Source of the DNA: Siniperca chuatsi
Taxonomy: Eukaryota; Chordata; Actinopteri; Centrarchiformes; Sinipercidae
NCBI RefSeq assembly: GCF_020085105.1
Contig: NC_058048.1
Location: 4,105,362-4,169,361 of the forward strand
Length of the DNA: 64,000 nt
Direction: 5' to 3'
The position numbers were made by a program, and so were the translations under genes. Position 1 is the first letter of the stretch; each line of letters begins with the position of its first letter. Below the pieces are notes generated by a model. The model searched no databases. It had not been told where the DNA came from and was given only the letters and a program-made list of their open reading frames with translations. Of this stretch, positions 11,700-21,963 are shown one piece after another.

Positions 11700-13090
11700 T
11701 GAAACAACCAGTCATCACTCATCAGGCTGACACCCAGCTGAATCATATTACATTTCAAATTCTTCTCACATCTATAGGACAGTATGTGCAGTCATCAACA
11801 ATGAACACATAAGCAACAGGAACACATCATCCTAAAAAGAAGGAACTTCCCTCTATAGCTGTTGGATTGCTGCCCAGGAGGTGACACGATCACCTCAGTT
11901 TGTCTTTCTGTTCTTTATAAACACAGTAGTTAGTGTGTGTGGGGGTGTATGGTTGTTACTATGAACTGCTTTATGGTCAGTTGACAATGTGAATATTAAT
12001 CCACATTTTATTAATATCAGAGTTTTGACCACTAGTGGCGCTATGCAGAAATGTTTTGATCATAGGTTTTGATGAGCAGAGCACCAGAGGGGTCACTGGT
12101 CTGTGACAATACACGAAAGATACAAACAGAATTGATACACATCATATAAAGTTTGCCCAAGGAAACTATCCTGAGCCTGACTGACGGGTTAGCAGAAGTA
12201 CTGAGCCGCATTAAGAAGCCACAGCAGCTCTGTTGAGATTTTATGCTACTGGGAGATTTTTGTATTGCTACAAAGAAGTATGTAGCAATACAAAAATCTC
12301 CCAGTAGCATAGCACAGTAAAATTTGCTTGTAACCTAATAGTTGATTTAAGCCAAAGCCAAAGTTTATCTTAGTGAAACCGGCCCGACTGTCAGCTCTGT
12401 GTTCACAGACTTGGCCTCAATTTTTAATCTAAGCTTGTCGGCCTCAGACTCACTCGCTCAGCTCAGCTGTGTTTTGACTGTAATGTTTTAAAACTGGATG
12501 CGTTTTCTCTCTCGTGCCTTGTTCTGTACTGAGGATTTCATGAGCTGAGAATATTCTTCTGAATTCTAATAAAACTTGCCTGCAGTAGGTCTTGGTGTCC
12601 TGTGTACATTCAGTATGAACTCATGCACAGATCCAGGGCCAGATTAACCCACTAGGGCGACCCGGAACAAAAATGAGCTGTGAGCCCCTCACAATTTTGC
12701 TGTGTGTCCAACGCTGTGTCCTGACGTTTACAATGAGAGAGATGGGTGGAAACAACAAAAGTTAGAAGCAATAAAAGGTTGTGGCTGATGAAGAACAGAC
12801 CCTCCGCTTCTGAAACGTCAACACTTCCTGTCCTGTCTGTAGCCTGTGAGGATGCCCCAACTCTCCCCAATGACAAAACAATGGAAAACACCTACTGTCA
12901 ACTACACAAAGAGCCACACTTTACTAATCTTGTACAACTTCCGTCAGCCCATGACTTTACACATTCCCAGGATGTTTTTGCTACAATCAGAACTTCAGCA
13001 GAGTGTGAAAGCAAACTGAAGTCAAGGAACAAGAAGTACTTCTCCACTTGCTTCCTTGTGTTACGTCAACACTGTAGAAGTATGGGTTGG
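11700..13090. other. Intergenic, upstream of gene 2
   Basis: No confident gene. A perfect hairpin lies at 12242-12311. At about 12635 the motif cagggccagattaaccc resembles a hAT end, but no partner end was found. The 157-codon open frame at 12746-13219 shows no recognisable family and overlaps a better promoter/exon model. Confidence 0.4.
12242..12311. repeat. Perfect 31-bp inverted repeat with 8-nt loop
   Basis: The arms 12242-12272 and 12281-12311 are exact reverse complements; the loop is aagaagta. The stem starts tatgctactgggagattttt. Pairing stops at both outer neighbours (t at 12241 against g at 12312). It could be a young foldback duplication, a hairpin RNA or a cruciform-forming site. 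Confidence 0.95.
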
Positions 13091-13096
13091 ATTCAT

Positions 13097-13103
13097 TATA
13101 AAG
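13097..13103 (+). promoter_or_regulatory. TATA box of candidate micro-gene
   Basis: TATAAAG in cattataaagctg, 45 nt upstream of an ATG that is followed by a consensus donor. Confidence 0.4.
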
Positions 13104-13147
13104 CTGAGCCCAGTCCCACCTTTGCTCTGCAGTACAAAAAGACAGCA

Positions 13148-13396
13148 ATGGCAACTGAGTCAGGTAAGGCAAATATTACTGCTCGAAATGTTTATCAATT
13201 CAATACCATATGTTTGTAACTGTATTCCAGCAGCAAATGACATGAAAATCTGTTTTTTTATCCTTTGTCTTCTACAGATAACCTTGGATGTCATCCATTC
13301 TCCTTTACACTAAATATAAAGAACACTGTGGATCCACAGCCTGTTAAACCTTTCCCTGTTTCAATTCAATTTTATTTATACAGCACCGGTTCATAA
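13148..13396 (+). CDS. Candidate two-exon small protein, 3' end in a LINE tail
   Basis: Exon 1 (13148-13163) encodes MATES plus one base and ends at g|gtaaggc. A pyrimidine-rich acceptor (ttctacag) opens exon 2 at 13278, which continues in frame as DNLGCHPFSFTLNIKNTVD and stops at 13394-13396. The last third (from about 13361) is the reverse-oriented LINE tail, so the native C-terminus is probably lost or replaced. With the upstream TATA box the arrangement is gene-like, but I do not recognise the protein, and 44 residues is short. It may be the truncated start of an older gene. Confidence 0.3.
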
Positions 13397-13460
13397 CAGA
13401 AGTTATCTCATTGAGCTTTTCCTATAGAGCAGGTCTAGAGGGTACTCTGTATAATATTCC
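13361..13460 (-). mobile_element. LINE 3'-tail fragment, reverse orientation
   Basis: Begins ttcaattcaattttattta and includes the reverse complement of the aaagtgcaatgagat/gctctatagga segment found at 4100-4190. It is a truncated second copy of the same tail. Confidence 0.6.
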
Positions 13461-13849
13461 AACATGTGGTCAGACCCTCCTTCAGGCAATACAAGCATAT
13501 CAGAAAACCAATGCTAGGTTTAGGTAACTTATGCAATAAAATGTATTTAGTTCACAATAATGTGTGTAAGCCTCAGATGCATATGTGCATTTTTTTATTA
13601 TTATGAGACAAATCAGATGAAATCAATCAGCAAGGTTTACAGACGTGATTGTTTTGGAATCATGCTGGATGTAGAACTTCATTATAATATTTGATGTGCC
13701 TTATTATTATGTAGAGGCATCTATAACTTAACTAAATTACAACTAGATTGCAGCTGTGTACTGATTTATTACATTTGAGATCAGATCAAATTAAGTGTGT
13801 GATCAATAACCCTGATTGATATTTTCAAGTTCATGCATAATTCGCTAGT

Positions 13850-14250
13850 CACATACGTGAAATGCCACTTTGAAACTCAAAATGAGAGAATGAGAAGAAA
13901 TGCATTGCCCCTGACTCTGCAGACAGAACTTTAGGTGTATGGTTCCAAGTGGTGAAAGAGTGAAGCAAAGGGTGTTCATTTATATATATAAAAAGTTGCA
14001 TGTTATTACTTAATGCTAATGATTCAGCTTAAATAAAAGAAACAGCTGATGTTATGATCTTACTTAAAGCCTGTGTTGGAGCTCTGCAGTCTCCTCAGTC
14101 CGCCCAGTAAGATTCCTCTGTAAACCACGTACGTGCTGCAGGTCTTGTCGGGGGGTGAAACAGAGTTTGGAACCAGGACACTAATGGGAGTTTGATCAGA
14201 ACCTGATGAAGGGAAGTCAAAGTTAGAAGAGAAGAAAAAATAAGGAGTAG
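13850..14250 (-). repeat. Segmental duplicate of gene 2 intron 2 and exon 2 region
   Basis: Matches about 10537-10880, starting at acatacgtgaaatgccac (both copies) and including atgagagaatgagaag, gtgaaagagtgaagcaaa, exon 2 and the first 40-50 nt upstream of it. Similarity ends near 14250, where a different fish repeat begins. Confidence 0.8.
14064..14202 (-). pseudogene. Orphan exon 2 of a third transcobalamin-beta-like copy
   Basis: 139 nt, one codon shorter than exon 2 of gene 2, with acceptor (catcag) and donor (gtaagatc) both intact and no stop. The encoded segment keeps VVYRGILLGG and RLQSSNTGFK; the NKT sequon of gene 2 is changed to DKT, and the next residue has become Cys (KTYST to KTCST). 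No exon 1 is seen upstream, where a repeat starts near 14255, and no exon 3 or 4 is seen between 13.3 and 13.85 kb. It is most likely a partial duplicate; a distant exon 1 or exon sharing with gene 2 cannot be excluded. Confidence 0.7.
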
Positions 14251-14261
14251 AAAGACAGTAT

Positions 14262-14300
14262 GCGCTGTCATAGACTGGCGACCTGTCCAGGGTGGACACC
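14262..14300. mobile_element. Short fragment of a common fish retroelement
   Basis: The string actggcgacctgtccagggt is one I know as a high-copy teleost repeat; only a few tens of bases are recognisable. It marks the upstream breakpoint of the orphan exon copy. Confidence 0.4.
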
Positions 14301-14330
14301 TGTTATGTCCACTGGAATGTCCATTGGCTC

Positions 14331-15249
14331 TGGCCCTGTGTGACCCTTCAATGATAAAACAGAAAACGAAAACCATTAAAACTCATTTCTTTGGCCAGGA
14401 TTTTTGAGTCTAAATCAACTGATTAGAAACGTTGTCTTATGGATCTGATTTAACTTCAAACATCTGTGTCTTTTACATCTTCATGGAACATCTCAAACAC
14501 AAAAATGGTGTAAAAACTGAGATTCATCTAAACTTTAGAAAAAGAAAAAAATCAGAGCTGTCCCTTTAGATTCTAAAGCCCTGATTTTTTGACATGACAT
14601 GGTAGGGCATTGGCTCAGGCCTTGGAACCAGTGTGATTCACTGCAACACATACCACCTCATCTCAAACAAACCAAAATCTCTCTTAAGAACAGAACTCTA
14701 TGTAAAAATAAATTAGGACTCCATGTACAATGACAAAGTGGACACACTGAGCAACACTACTGTTCATTAACAGTTATACACTCTAAGAAGAGGAAGTAAT
14801 GCTCCTCTTCTGAGAATGCCTACTGAGAAAACACCTACAGTCAACAAAATCAGTGTGAGAGGAAGTACTTGTATCCTTTACTGAAGTTACGATACTACAA
14901 TGTAAACACATTCTATTACAAATCCGGTAATCGAGTATTTATACTTGTTCTTTTTACGCTTCCCAGAACTCAAAATGGAGTTTCCCAGAACAATACAAAC
15001 AAGTTGAAAGTGGAGGGTGCAGCTGAAGCCTAAAAACAACATACTTGTTTCAAAGTAAATGTACTGGTTTATCCACTGCAGTCAGACAGAATATGGACAG
15101 TGACACTTTCTGTTGTGCCAGCTCTGCACTAAAGAATATTGGATTTGAAATGAAACAGTGTCTGTGGTGGTAAAGTGCAGACTTTCATCTTTAATTAGTA
15201 TCTCCACATCAGATTAACAGTGAAGACATTCTATCCCTTCTATTTACAC
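14331..15249. other. Intergenic, little recognised
   Basis: No gene. A stretch at about 14865-14950 (gaagtacttgtatccttta, ctattacaaatcc) resembles the high-copy fish repeat that also surrounds the elements at 51.65-52.39 and 56.33-57.1 kb. Confidence 0.35.
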
Positions 15250-15625
15250 ATTTGGAGTCGTGTTTCTGACAACCTGATGAATGTAAGTGCAATAGTCACT
15301 CTCCTTTTTGCTCTATTTTTGGTCTCCACCAACTCCTGAGACAAATATCTGGGTCTTAAGCTGCTTAATGCTCCACTACGTTCACCAGCTAGATGCTCAC
15401 TTTGTCTGTCTGTTGTTTGGTGCTGCGCAGGTAGTGTGCAGTGTGAGCTTCTTTAACTGAAAACAGTTGCCCGCTGCTGCTGGAACTGATGCTGATGAGA
15501 GCACTCAGACTGAACCAAAACAGTAAAGATGTGGGCTGCAAAGCCAAAACAATGAGCTGAAAGAGTCTGAAACGCTCTGTAGAGCTGAGAGGAACTGCAT
15601 AAGTCACTGCGAACGGCCCCTATCA
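15250..15625 (+). repeat. Interspersed repeat family A, copy 1
   Basis: Shares ordered blocks with 41100-41430 and 48460-48785: an acctgatgaatg..agt block, aatgctccacta, gcaggtagtgtgcagtg, ctgaaaacag, gctgctgctgg, aacaatg.gctaaaag, and gaggggaactgcag. All three copies have the same orientation. Class unknown. Confidence 0.7.
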
Positions 15626-16470
15626 GCTTAAATGTAATAATTTCATCTATAGAGAATAGATTAGAATTCTCTCTATCATATTTGAATCATGGAGCTATAA
15701 AAAAACACATACTTAATATTTAGTGTCAGATCCTGTGCAGTCAGTGACTGTCTGAACTCTTCGACATGCAGACACCCCTGATGATGTTTTGCCAGGCCTG
15801 TGCTGCAGCCATCTTCCCTTATTAAGTAGGTCTGATTTACAAACAAGCAAACAAACAAGTATAAATTATAAAATTGTCATTAATTGAATTTAAATAAACA
15901 GAATTAAGTCTAGGATGTATTTGTGCTCATATTGCAGATGGATTTCCAAAACAAATTCTCATCAAACTGAAATAGATTGTGTATCAAGGGCAAATGCTCT
16001 GCAACTTAAGAAAACACATGCAAAAAGACAAAATACAAGCAAAATAAAAAAAAAAATCTTCATTAGTTTGCAGCAGTTTCTGTATTTGGTTGCGTTGTGT
16101 GTATTTTCAGCGTGTTTTCTAAATGCTTATTATAAATTGTCCTTGTTGGCCACCGTAAATATCAAACACTTCAACCAATTTCAGTTGACTTGCTTGCTTC
16201 CAATGCAGCTGATAGTACACTCATTCTATTTTTAAAACTTATTCTCTTCAAATCAACAACAGTCTTAAAAGTTACGACATTCTGATAATGCTCATGCATC
16301 CTTGGGATCCCTTGGATGGTTCTGTCAAACTGCCACACCAGGGCAGCACTGAGCTGCCTATCAGGCTTTGTGCTGTCACAATTAAATCCACAGAATGTTA
16401 TTACTATAACATTTTTGTCCTTTCATAGCTGGTAAAGCATGGGTTTAATAACACTAAAGCCGCCTCTGTT
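15626..16470. other. Intergenic, nothing recognised
   Basis: AT-rich. The 106-codon open frame at 15915-16235 has no protein-like family signature. Confidence 0.4.
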
Positions 16471-16472
16471 GC

Positions 16473-16598
16473 ACTGAAGTCAAGTCAAGTCAAACTTTAT
16501 TTATATGGCACATTTCATACACAGGGTAACACAATGTGCTTTACATAAAGAGCAATACAATACAATTATACAAGTGCAAGTGCATGTGCAGAAAATAC

Positions 16599-16639
<41 letters not shown>

Positions 16640-16830
16640 CTTAGTCATAGATTGTAGTGAAAATAAGGTTTTTAGCCTGCTTTTAAGTGTTTGGTGTAGG
16701 GGCCTCTCTCAGGTCCTCAGGCAGGGTGTTCCATCTTCTTGGGGCATAGATACAGAGGGCAGCCTCCTCTGCTTTGTGTGTGCCAGGAAGTCCAGCCTTG
16801 ATTCAGCATAGCATGATACGCTGTACACTG
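16473..16830 (-). mobile_element. Decayed LINE 3' end
   Basis: On the minus strand, 16800-16690 reads as the conserved end of a LINE open reading frame (YAPRRWNTLPEDLREAPTP) followed by a 3' UTR with aagcacattgtgttacc and a (TTGAC)n-like tail beginning at 16473. A CA microsatellite lies inside it. Confidence 0.65.
16602..16635. repeat. (CA)n microsatellite
   Basis: 34 nt of uninterrupted AC dinucleotides inside the LINE 3' fragment. Confidence 0.95.
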
Positions 16831-17761
16831 CCTCACCACTGACTCATGATCCACAAAATATGACCAAGGCACAGCTGCAATATCAGCCCAAAGCCCCGAA
16901 CCCTCACAGACTTGAATTAATGTCACCTGTGTGCTCAGTAAAGTGTGTGAGTACAGGAGAGTGAAAGATCCCAAAATGGGCAGCGGTGATAGACCATGGG
17001 GCTCATATCTCTAATATAGTTTTATGACTTTGTTGCTCATTTCTCATTTCACTGCTGTTTTGCAACCTCACAAATCCAGAATTGCACCAATGTAAGCATT
17101 GACATTTTTCAGGCTGATGGTTCTTCACAAGAGGAGCAATAGAAGAGCAACGTTTACCTGACAGCTGCAAGCTTCAGCCGCAGTCTTTTTATACCTAGAC
17201 AGAGTTTCAAGGTGTTCTGGGGACGTTCAGTGTGATTCCAGCAAAATGGCAATAGGTTGAGTTTCAGCAGAATTGAATTCAGCCCAAACTGTGTGAGACC
17301 TGTTGTTTGAGGCATAAATCAAATTTGAATATTTTATAGGAATATGTGAAAGAAACACTTCCGGTATTCCTTTTCCACACATCTTTATGGAGCTGGAATT
17401 CCAATCAAACAAAAATAGGACTTTCCTGTACCACAGTGTCAGAGGGGTATTGTAACAACCAGTTCCATCCATGAAAGGCCTGTGTAAATCCACACACTGC
17501 CTTCTACCTTTGTGGGGTAGAAAATTCCTGTTTATTTCAGATTTGTTTGCTGTTTAAAAGAATAACATCTCTTAGACTGGCTACCAGAAATGTGAGGCTT
17601 TAATACAATTAACATCTTCATGTTATCAGCACTTGCAGTCCTTAATCATCAGGAGAATGAAAGGGGCCCTCACAAAAGGTTTATGTGCTTTAAAGAAATA
17701 AAAACTACAGAGAAAAGGAAAAACTTGTATTTCATGTTTTGTGGATTTTCCTTTTCAGTTG
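16831..17761. other. Intergenic, nothing recognised
   Basis: Mixed-composition DNA without coding exons or recognised repeats. Confidence 0.4.
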
Positions 17762-18023
17762 AAGAAAAGAAGGAAGACAAGATGGCAAGATGGAAGTACA
17801 GAAGGAAGGAAGAATAAGATTTAAAAAAGTAGAACAAAGGACCATGGGAAGGAGGAAAAGAAGTGTAGAAGGGAGGAAGGTCAGAAGGAAGGAAAGAAGG
17901 AAAGAGTAAAAAGAAAGAGGGAAGGATGTAGATAACGGGAAATAAAGGAAAGAAATAAGAAATGAAGGATGAAAGAAGGAAAGTAGGAAGGAAATAAATA
18001 AGAAAGTACAGAAAGAAGAAAAA
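17762..18023 (+). repeat. Degenerate GGAA purine-rich tract
   Basis: About 260 nt dominated by gaaggaagg, aaagaagg and ggaaataa motifs with few pyrimidines. The open frame at 17620-17817 ends in it and is compositional. Confidence 0.8.
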
Positions 18024-18244
18024 TGCCCTCTAGAGTCTAATTATTGATTAAGAGCAGATGGGGAGGCAGGGAGTCACAGGTGTGCAGGAATCAAGCACAC
18101 TGAGGACAACTGGTGGCCAGGTGAGGAATGGCTGAGTCAGGAACAAACAAGAAATAATAATACTCCCTGTATAGATGCCAGTATGAGAAATGTATTCAAA
18201 ACCTCTCATTGCTTCCATAATCCCAGTTTCATGATGTTAAAGGT

Positions 18245-18880
18245 ACAGCCCTGCGAGGGCAACAAATCTCGGCCAAGCAGATGTCCTTCACCGGCATGCC
18301 CCTAAACAGGGTGGCCGATGAGGCAATGCCCCGAGACCCGCTGGTGGGGTGCGACCCATTGCATCCTAGCCCTGGTGAACCGTGTCACATATCCAGTGCA
18401 TCAAACACTGAGCTGACAGCTGAGCTCCATGAGCTTGCGCGCCATGGCAGAAGAAAAGTCAGTCAGACTAAAAGGAGCGGCGTCTTCATAGAAACAATGT
18501 CCAGGCTCGCCTGCTCCAAGGGCGCAAAGGCCATCCACGACCGTCTGGAGTTCCCGCTGACGATCAAGGCGACGTATGGGGGAACTCAGTTGGCGGACCT
18601 CGTAGGAAGTGTTTTACGAGCAGGTGGCTACTGGCCATAAAGTAGTCAAACCTGTCGTGGCCAGCCGCAATCGCCGCTGCAAACAGCCCCTGCAGGAAGG
18701 CGAGTATGTCCTGTAGGGGCATGAACGTGGGTTGAGGGCTCTGCCCTCACACCAGTCCGCAAACACATCCACGATCCCTTCAGTGGCGAGCTCGGTCTGC
18801 TGGTGAGTGAGGCGGTCCAGTAAGCCCGCCAGGAAAGCCATGTGCCCATGCCACCAGCACCAGCGGGAAAAAAAAATTAG
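18245..18880 (-). mobile_element. DIRS-type retrotransposon tyrosine-recombinase relic
   Basis: GC-richer than its surroundings. The minus strand shows, in order but across several frames, segments typical of the recombinase of fish DIRS-like elements: FADWCEGRALNP, LQDILAFLQGLF, AAIAAGH, LLVKHFLRG, FAPLEQASLDIVSMKTPLL and, near the end, SRGIASSATLFRGMPVKDIC. Frameshifts, stops (for example after FPHTSP) and deletions show it is dead. No reverse transcriptase of this element is seen next to it. Family assignment rests on remembered motif order. Confidence 0.6.
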
Positions 18881-18891
18881 AAAGAAGCTCC

Positions 18892-19132
18892 ATGGAAGCC
18901 CATTTCCATTAGGAAAAGAAAAAAACAAATAGATATTTAATAGAAATGTACAAATATATACTAAGTCAAAATTATACTGATTATAATACTATTTTGCATA
19001 CTGTTTAATTACAAGATAGTATATCAAACTTTTTTACTATCTATCTCATAATTTTGACTTAGAAAATCCAAATGTTTTCATCATTCCTTATTTCTCATCT
19101 CTTTTTTTTTCCTGGCAGGAATGGGCTTCCAT
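18892..19132. mobile_element. Foldback (palindromic) MITE
   Basis: Outer arms tggaagcccatt (from 18893) and aatgggcttcca (to 19131) are inverted. Inner arms ctaagtcaaaattat (18961-18975) and ataattttgacttag (19048-19062) are a perfect 15-bp inverted repeat. The intervening arm sequence is partly complementary. It abuts the DIRS relic. Confidence 0.7.
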
Positions 19133-20310
19133 ACAGTATATTCAGCCACCTGATCCCAGCTATGACCCTAGTGTTTTTTTACGATTATTTTCTTTTAATA
19201 TCTTATGCTTTGTTTAAATATTTTATTTGTATGGTTTACTTGTGTACTGTGTTTTGTACTTTGATGGATTTCTGTTAGCATATTTGTTCTATATGTGACA
19301 TGTTCTTGTGCTGCTTTGATGTTTTTGTGAGCTAAAGACAGTTTCCAGTCTGTTCTGTAGGCCTACAGGAAAGTTATAGTTTCTGATTTAGTTGAACTGT
19401 CAACTTTATGACAATATCCAAGATAATAATTAATCTGTTGGCCCAGCAGATGAAAACTACAGCTCTAATGTCTAATCTGGCTCACTGAAAATATCTAATG
19501 TTTATTAATATGCACTGATCTTTGAATCAATGAATTTTGCGTAGGGCATGATGGGATGGCTCTGATGGGAGTGATAGGACATCACGATAAACGAACAGGA
19601 GGACCTTGGTTCTCTGTAAAAATCCAAAGCAATTATTGGAGAGCAGTGAATCTTTGCAATCTAATAGTGCTCTCTGTGTTCTTTTCGAGCCTTTAAACTA
19701 ATTCTTGATTGATCGCTAATTATCGGTGACGGGGCCCCTGGGGACAGCCGGGCCACTCAGCAGCTATAACTTCCAAACAGTGGACCGTGCGCCCAGTTCT
19801 GGCAGCTCAATAGTCTTCAGGACGTGTGAATAATCATCGTGGCCTGTTTCCCAATAAAGAAGGTGGAGCCTCCCAACAACGAAGCACTGGAAAGCCATCA
19901 TTACCTTGTGGACGGCGCTAGTCTGAGGCGCAGGTAAATAGCCTTAATGATGAAAGTTATTTGACTGCATCATCATTTTCAGGAATGTGTCCATACCAAT
20001 CAGCTGTTGAACTTTAATCCTCAAGCCCAACATACAATAACATCAGTTGTACTTTTTCATGTTATTGACTGTGGTGTTGAGTCAAAAACGTCGGACTGAT
20101 CACCTTCTCCGCGTAATGACAAGAGTGTCTCTTAATAGCACACGGATTGATGTTGGCCCCATGGATGTGAATCACTCTTCGGCCCCGCCAACAAAAGCAT
20201 TAACAAAGAGCGTCATCGATGACAATGTATTTATTTTTTCAAGATCAATCGAGGTGCAGGTCTTTGTCTTGGAAATCTATTCCCTCAATTTGCGTTGTGC
20301 TGCAGGATCC
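19133..20310. other. Non-repetitive DNA, possible conserved regulatory block
   Basis: No gene. From about 19500 to 20300 the sequence is balanced in composition and free of recognised repeats, with homeodomain-like cores (ctaattatcg, ccttaatgatgaaa) near a GC-rich core at 19725-19810. A regulatory role is inference. Confidence 0.3.
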
Positions 20311-20314
20311 AGAC

Positions 20315-20321
20315 TATAAAG
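20315..20321 (+). promoter_or_regulatory. TATA-like box
   Basis: TATAAAG in gactataaaggtgg, about 100 nt before an ATG that is followed by a consensus donor. Confidence 0.35.
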
Positions 20322-20344
20322 GTGGAGCTGGTGTGGTGATGCTG

Positions 20345-20434
20345 CTCAGAGCTGCAGTGCTGGTTCACCAGGAGGAACTCTGAAGGCTTCAGGACCTCCT
20401 GCTACACTACGTGGTGATGGCCCAGGTTGAGCAG
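20345..20434 (+). other. Candidate first exon
   Basis: Starts about 25-30 nt after the TATA-like box (estimated). ATG at 20417 in good context (gtgATGG), six codons (MAQVEQ), then a consensus donor gtaggt at 20435, phase 0. I could not identify a following exon, so the gene is unassigned. Confidence 0.3.
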
Positions 20435-20627
20435 GTAGGTCCTGAAGCGCTGACGAATAATTCACTTAAGCTGATAAGAGTAACAGTGTATTTGTGATTA
20501 GAAGATTATGGGCTAGAACAAGCTGCAGGCCATGATAAGGAGCATTATAGGGTCATTTAGATTAGCTGTATGTAATAGAAGGATATTACAACAACAATCT
20601 CATTGATAATAGCTACTCAAAGCTACT

Positions 20628-20988
20628 AGAGTTGCAAAAATTATTCTATTAGTCAATTAGTTGATCCAAAGAAAATACATTTTTATAATCGATTAATTAT
20701 TTGAGTCACTTTTCAAAGTTAAAATGCCCCAAACTTTCTGGTTCCACCTTCTCAAATGTGAGGATTCGCAGCGTTTCTTTGTCATATATGATAGTGAATG
20801 AAATATCTTTAGGTTTTGGACTGTTGGTCAGACAAAACAAGCAATTTGAAGGTGTCACTTTGGACTCTGGGAAATTGTGAATTTTCACTACATTTTAACA
20901 TTTCATAGACCAAACTTCGTAGATAAATCGAGACAATAATCAGCAGGTGAATCACTAATGAAAATAATTGTTAGTTGCAGCTGTAAAA
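20628..20988 (-). repeat. Interspersed repeat family B (GCTGCAACTAA element), copy 1
   Basis: The minus strand starts with the agctgcaactaacaatta end and contains gtccaaaacctaaagatatt and tcacatttgagaaggtgg, then an AATCGATTA-rich other end. It is a high-copy teleost element with further copies at 28227 and 62684. Short open frames within it are spurious. Confidence 0.75.
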
Positions 20989-21845
20989 GCTATTACTATC
21001 ATCATGGAGCTTGTTTGCTGTTGATGCTAATGAGGCTTTTCTTGAATACATTTTCTGTATGTTTGAAGAAGAAGACAGCAGTTGCTAGTTATAACAGTGC
21101 ACAGGTAGTGGGGAAACTAGATATTTTGTTTTGTCATAGAAGGAAAAGGTGTAACTAATAACATTCAACATCCCTTCAGGTGTGCTGCTTCCAGGGCCTT
21201 GCTGTTTTACAGGTGGAAAATATGAATCACTTTGCTGATTTGAATCATTTCATTCAATTCAGAGATACGTAGTAACCAAGTATCCCATTTGCTCTTTTCT
21301 TCTAAGATAGCATCACTGTTCAAATGCACTTCAGTATGTACAACAGTAAGTGAACCTATCAAAGTTCATACAACCGCAAAGGTTAGCGCTGATTGTGACC
21401 GTCTTCAGTTCTGTAGCAAGTTCAGTATGTTGCCTGATGAAGCTGTCACGTTTAGCTCAGTACAAAGCAAGGCCTGAACAAGAACAGTGTTTCAGGTTAA
21501 CAGCTATGACATTAGAAAATTGTGTGGCTTTAGAGGGTCTTTCAGTACGCTTTTAACCAGGTAGTGTCACACTGTAAGCAAAAGGCTACTGATTAAGTGA
21601 TAAAGATGATTCAGTGTAGTCAGACTCGGATTTGTTTGTACATGTATACTGAGCACCTCTAATGCTGGCTCACTGGAATGGCTTACTGGGACTCTGAAAT
21701 GGAATTGATCCATTGTTAATGTTATTAGTTATACCTGTCTAAACGAAACATTCAGTTTTTATACACCACATACCTAGAGCAAACGTTTAGAAACCTTGAG
21801 ATCTGGTGCAACTCTCACTTCTTGGCCTCAAAACTTCTCAGTGTG
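20989..21845. other. Intergenic, nothing recognised
   Basis: No coding exon, long repeat or transposon end seen. Confidence 0.4.
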
Positions 21846-21940
21846 CCGCTGCATTTTATTAAGTTAAACTATTTATTCGCATCTGACACTGCACTGTAAT
21901 TTGAAAAGTGCTATACAAATAAACTTGCCTTGTTTTTTGC
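21846..21940 (+). mobile_element. LINE 3'-tail fragment
   Basis: Contains tttgaaaagtgctatacaaa followed by taaacttgcc, the tail pattern shared with the LINE at 29032. Left boundary approximate. Confidence 0.5.
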
Positions 21941-21963
21941 TTTTCCTACTATGACAAGTCAAA

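Noticed and set aside
12746..13219. 157-codon plus-strand open frame
   Set aside because: No recognisable family; a TATA/ATG/donor model in another frame explains the same DNA better.
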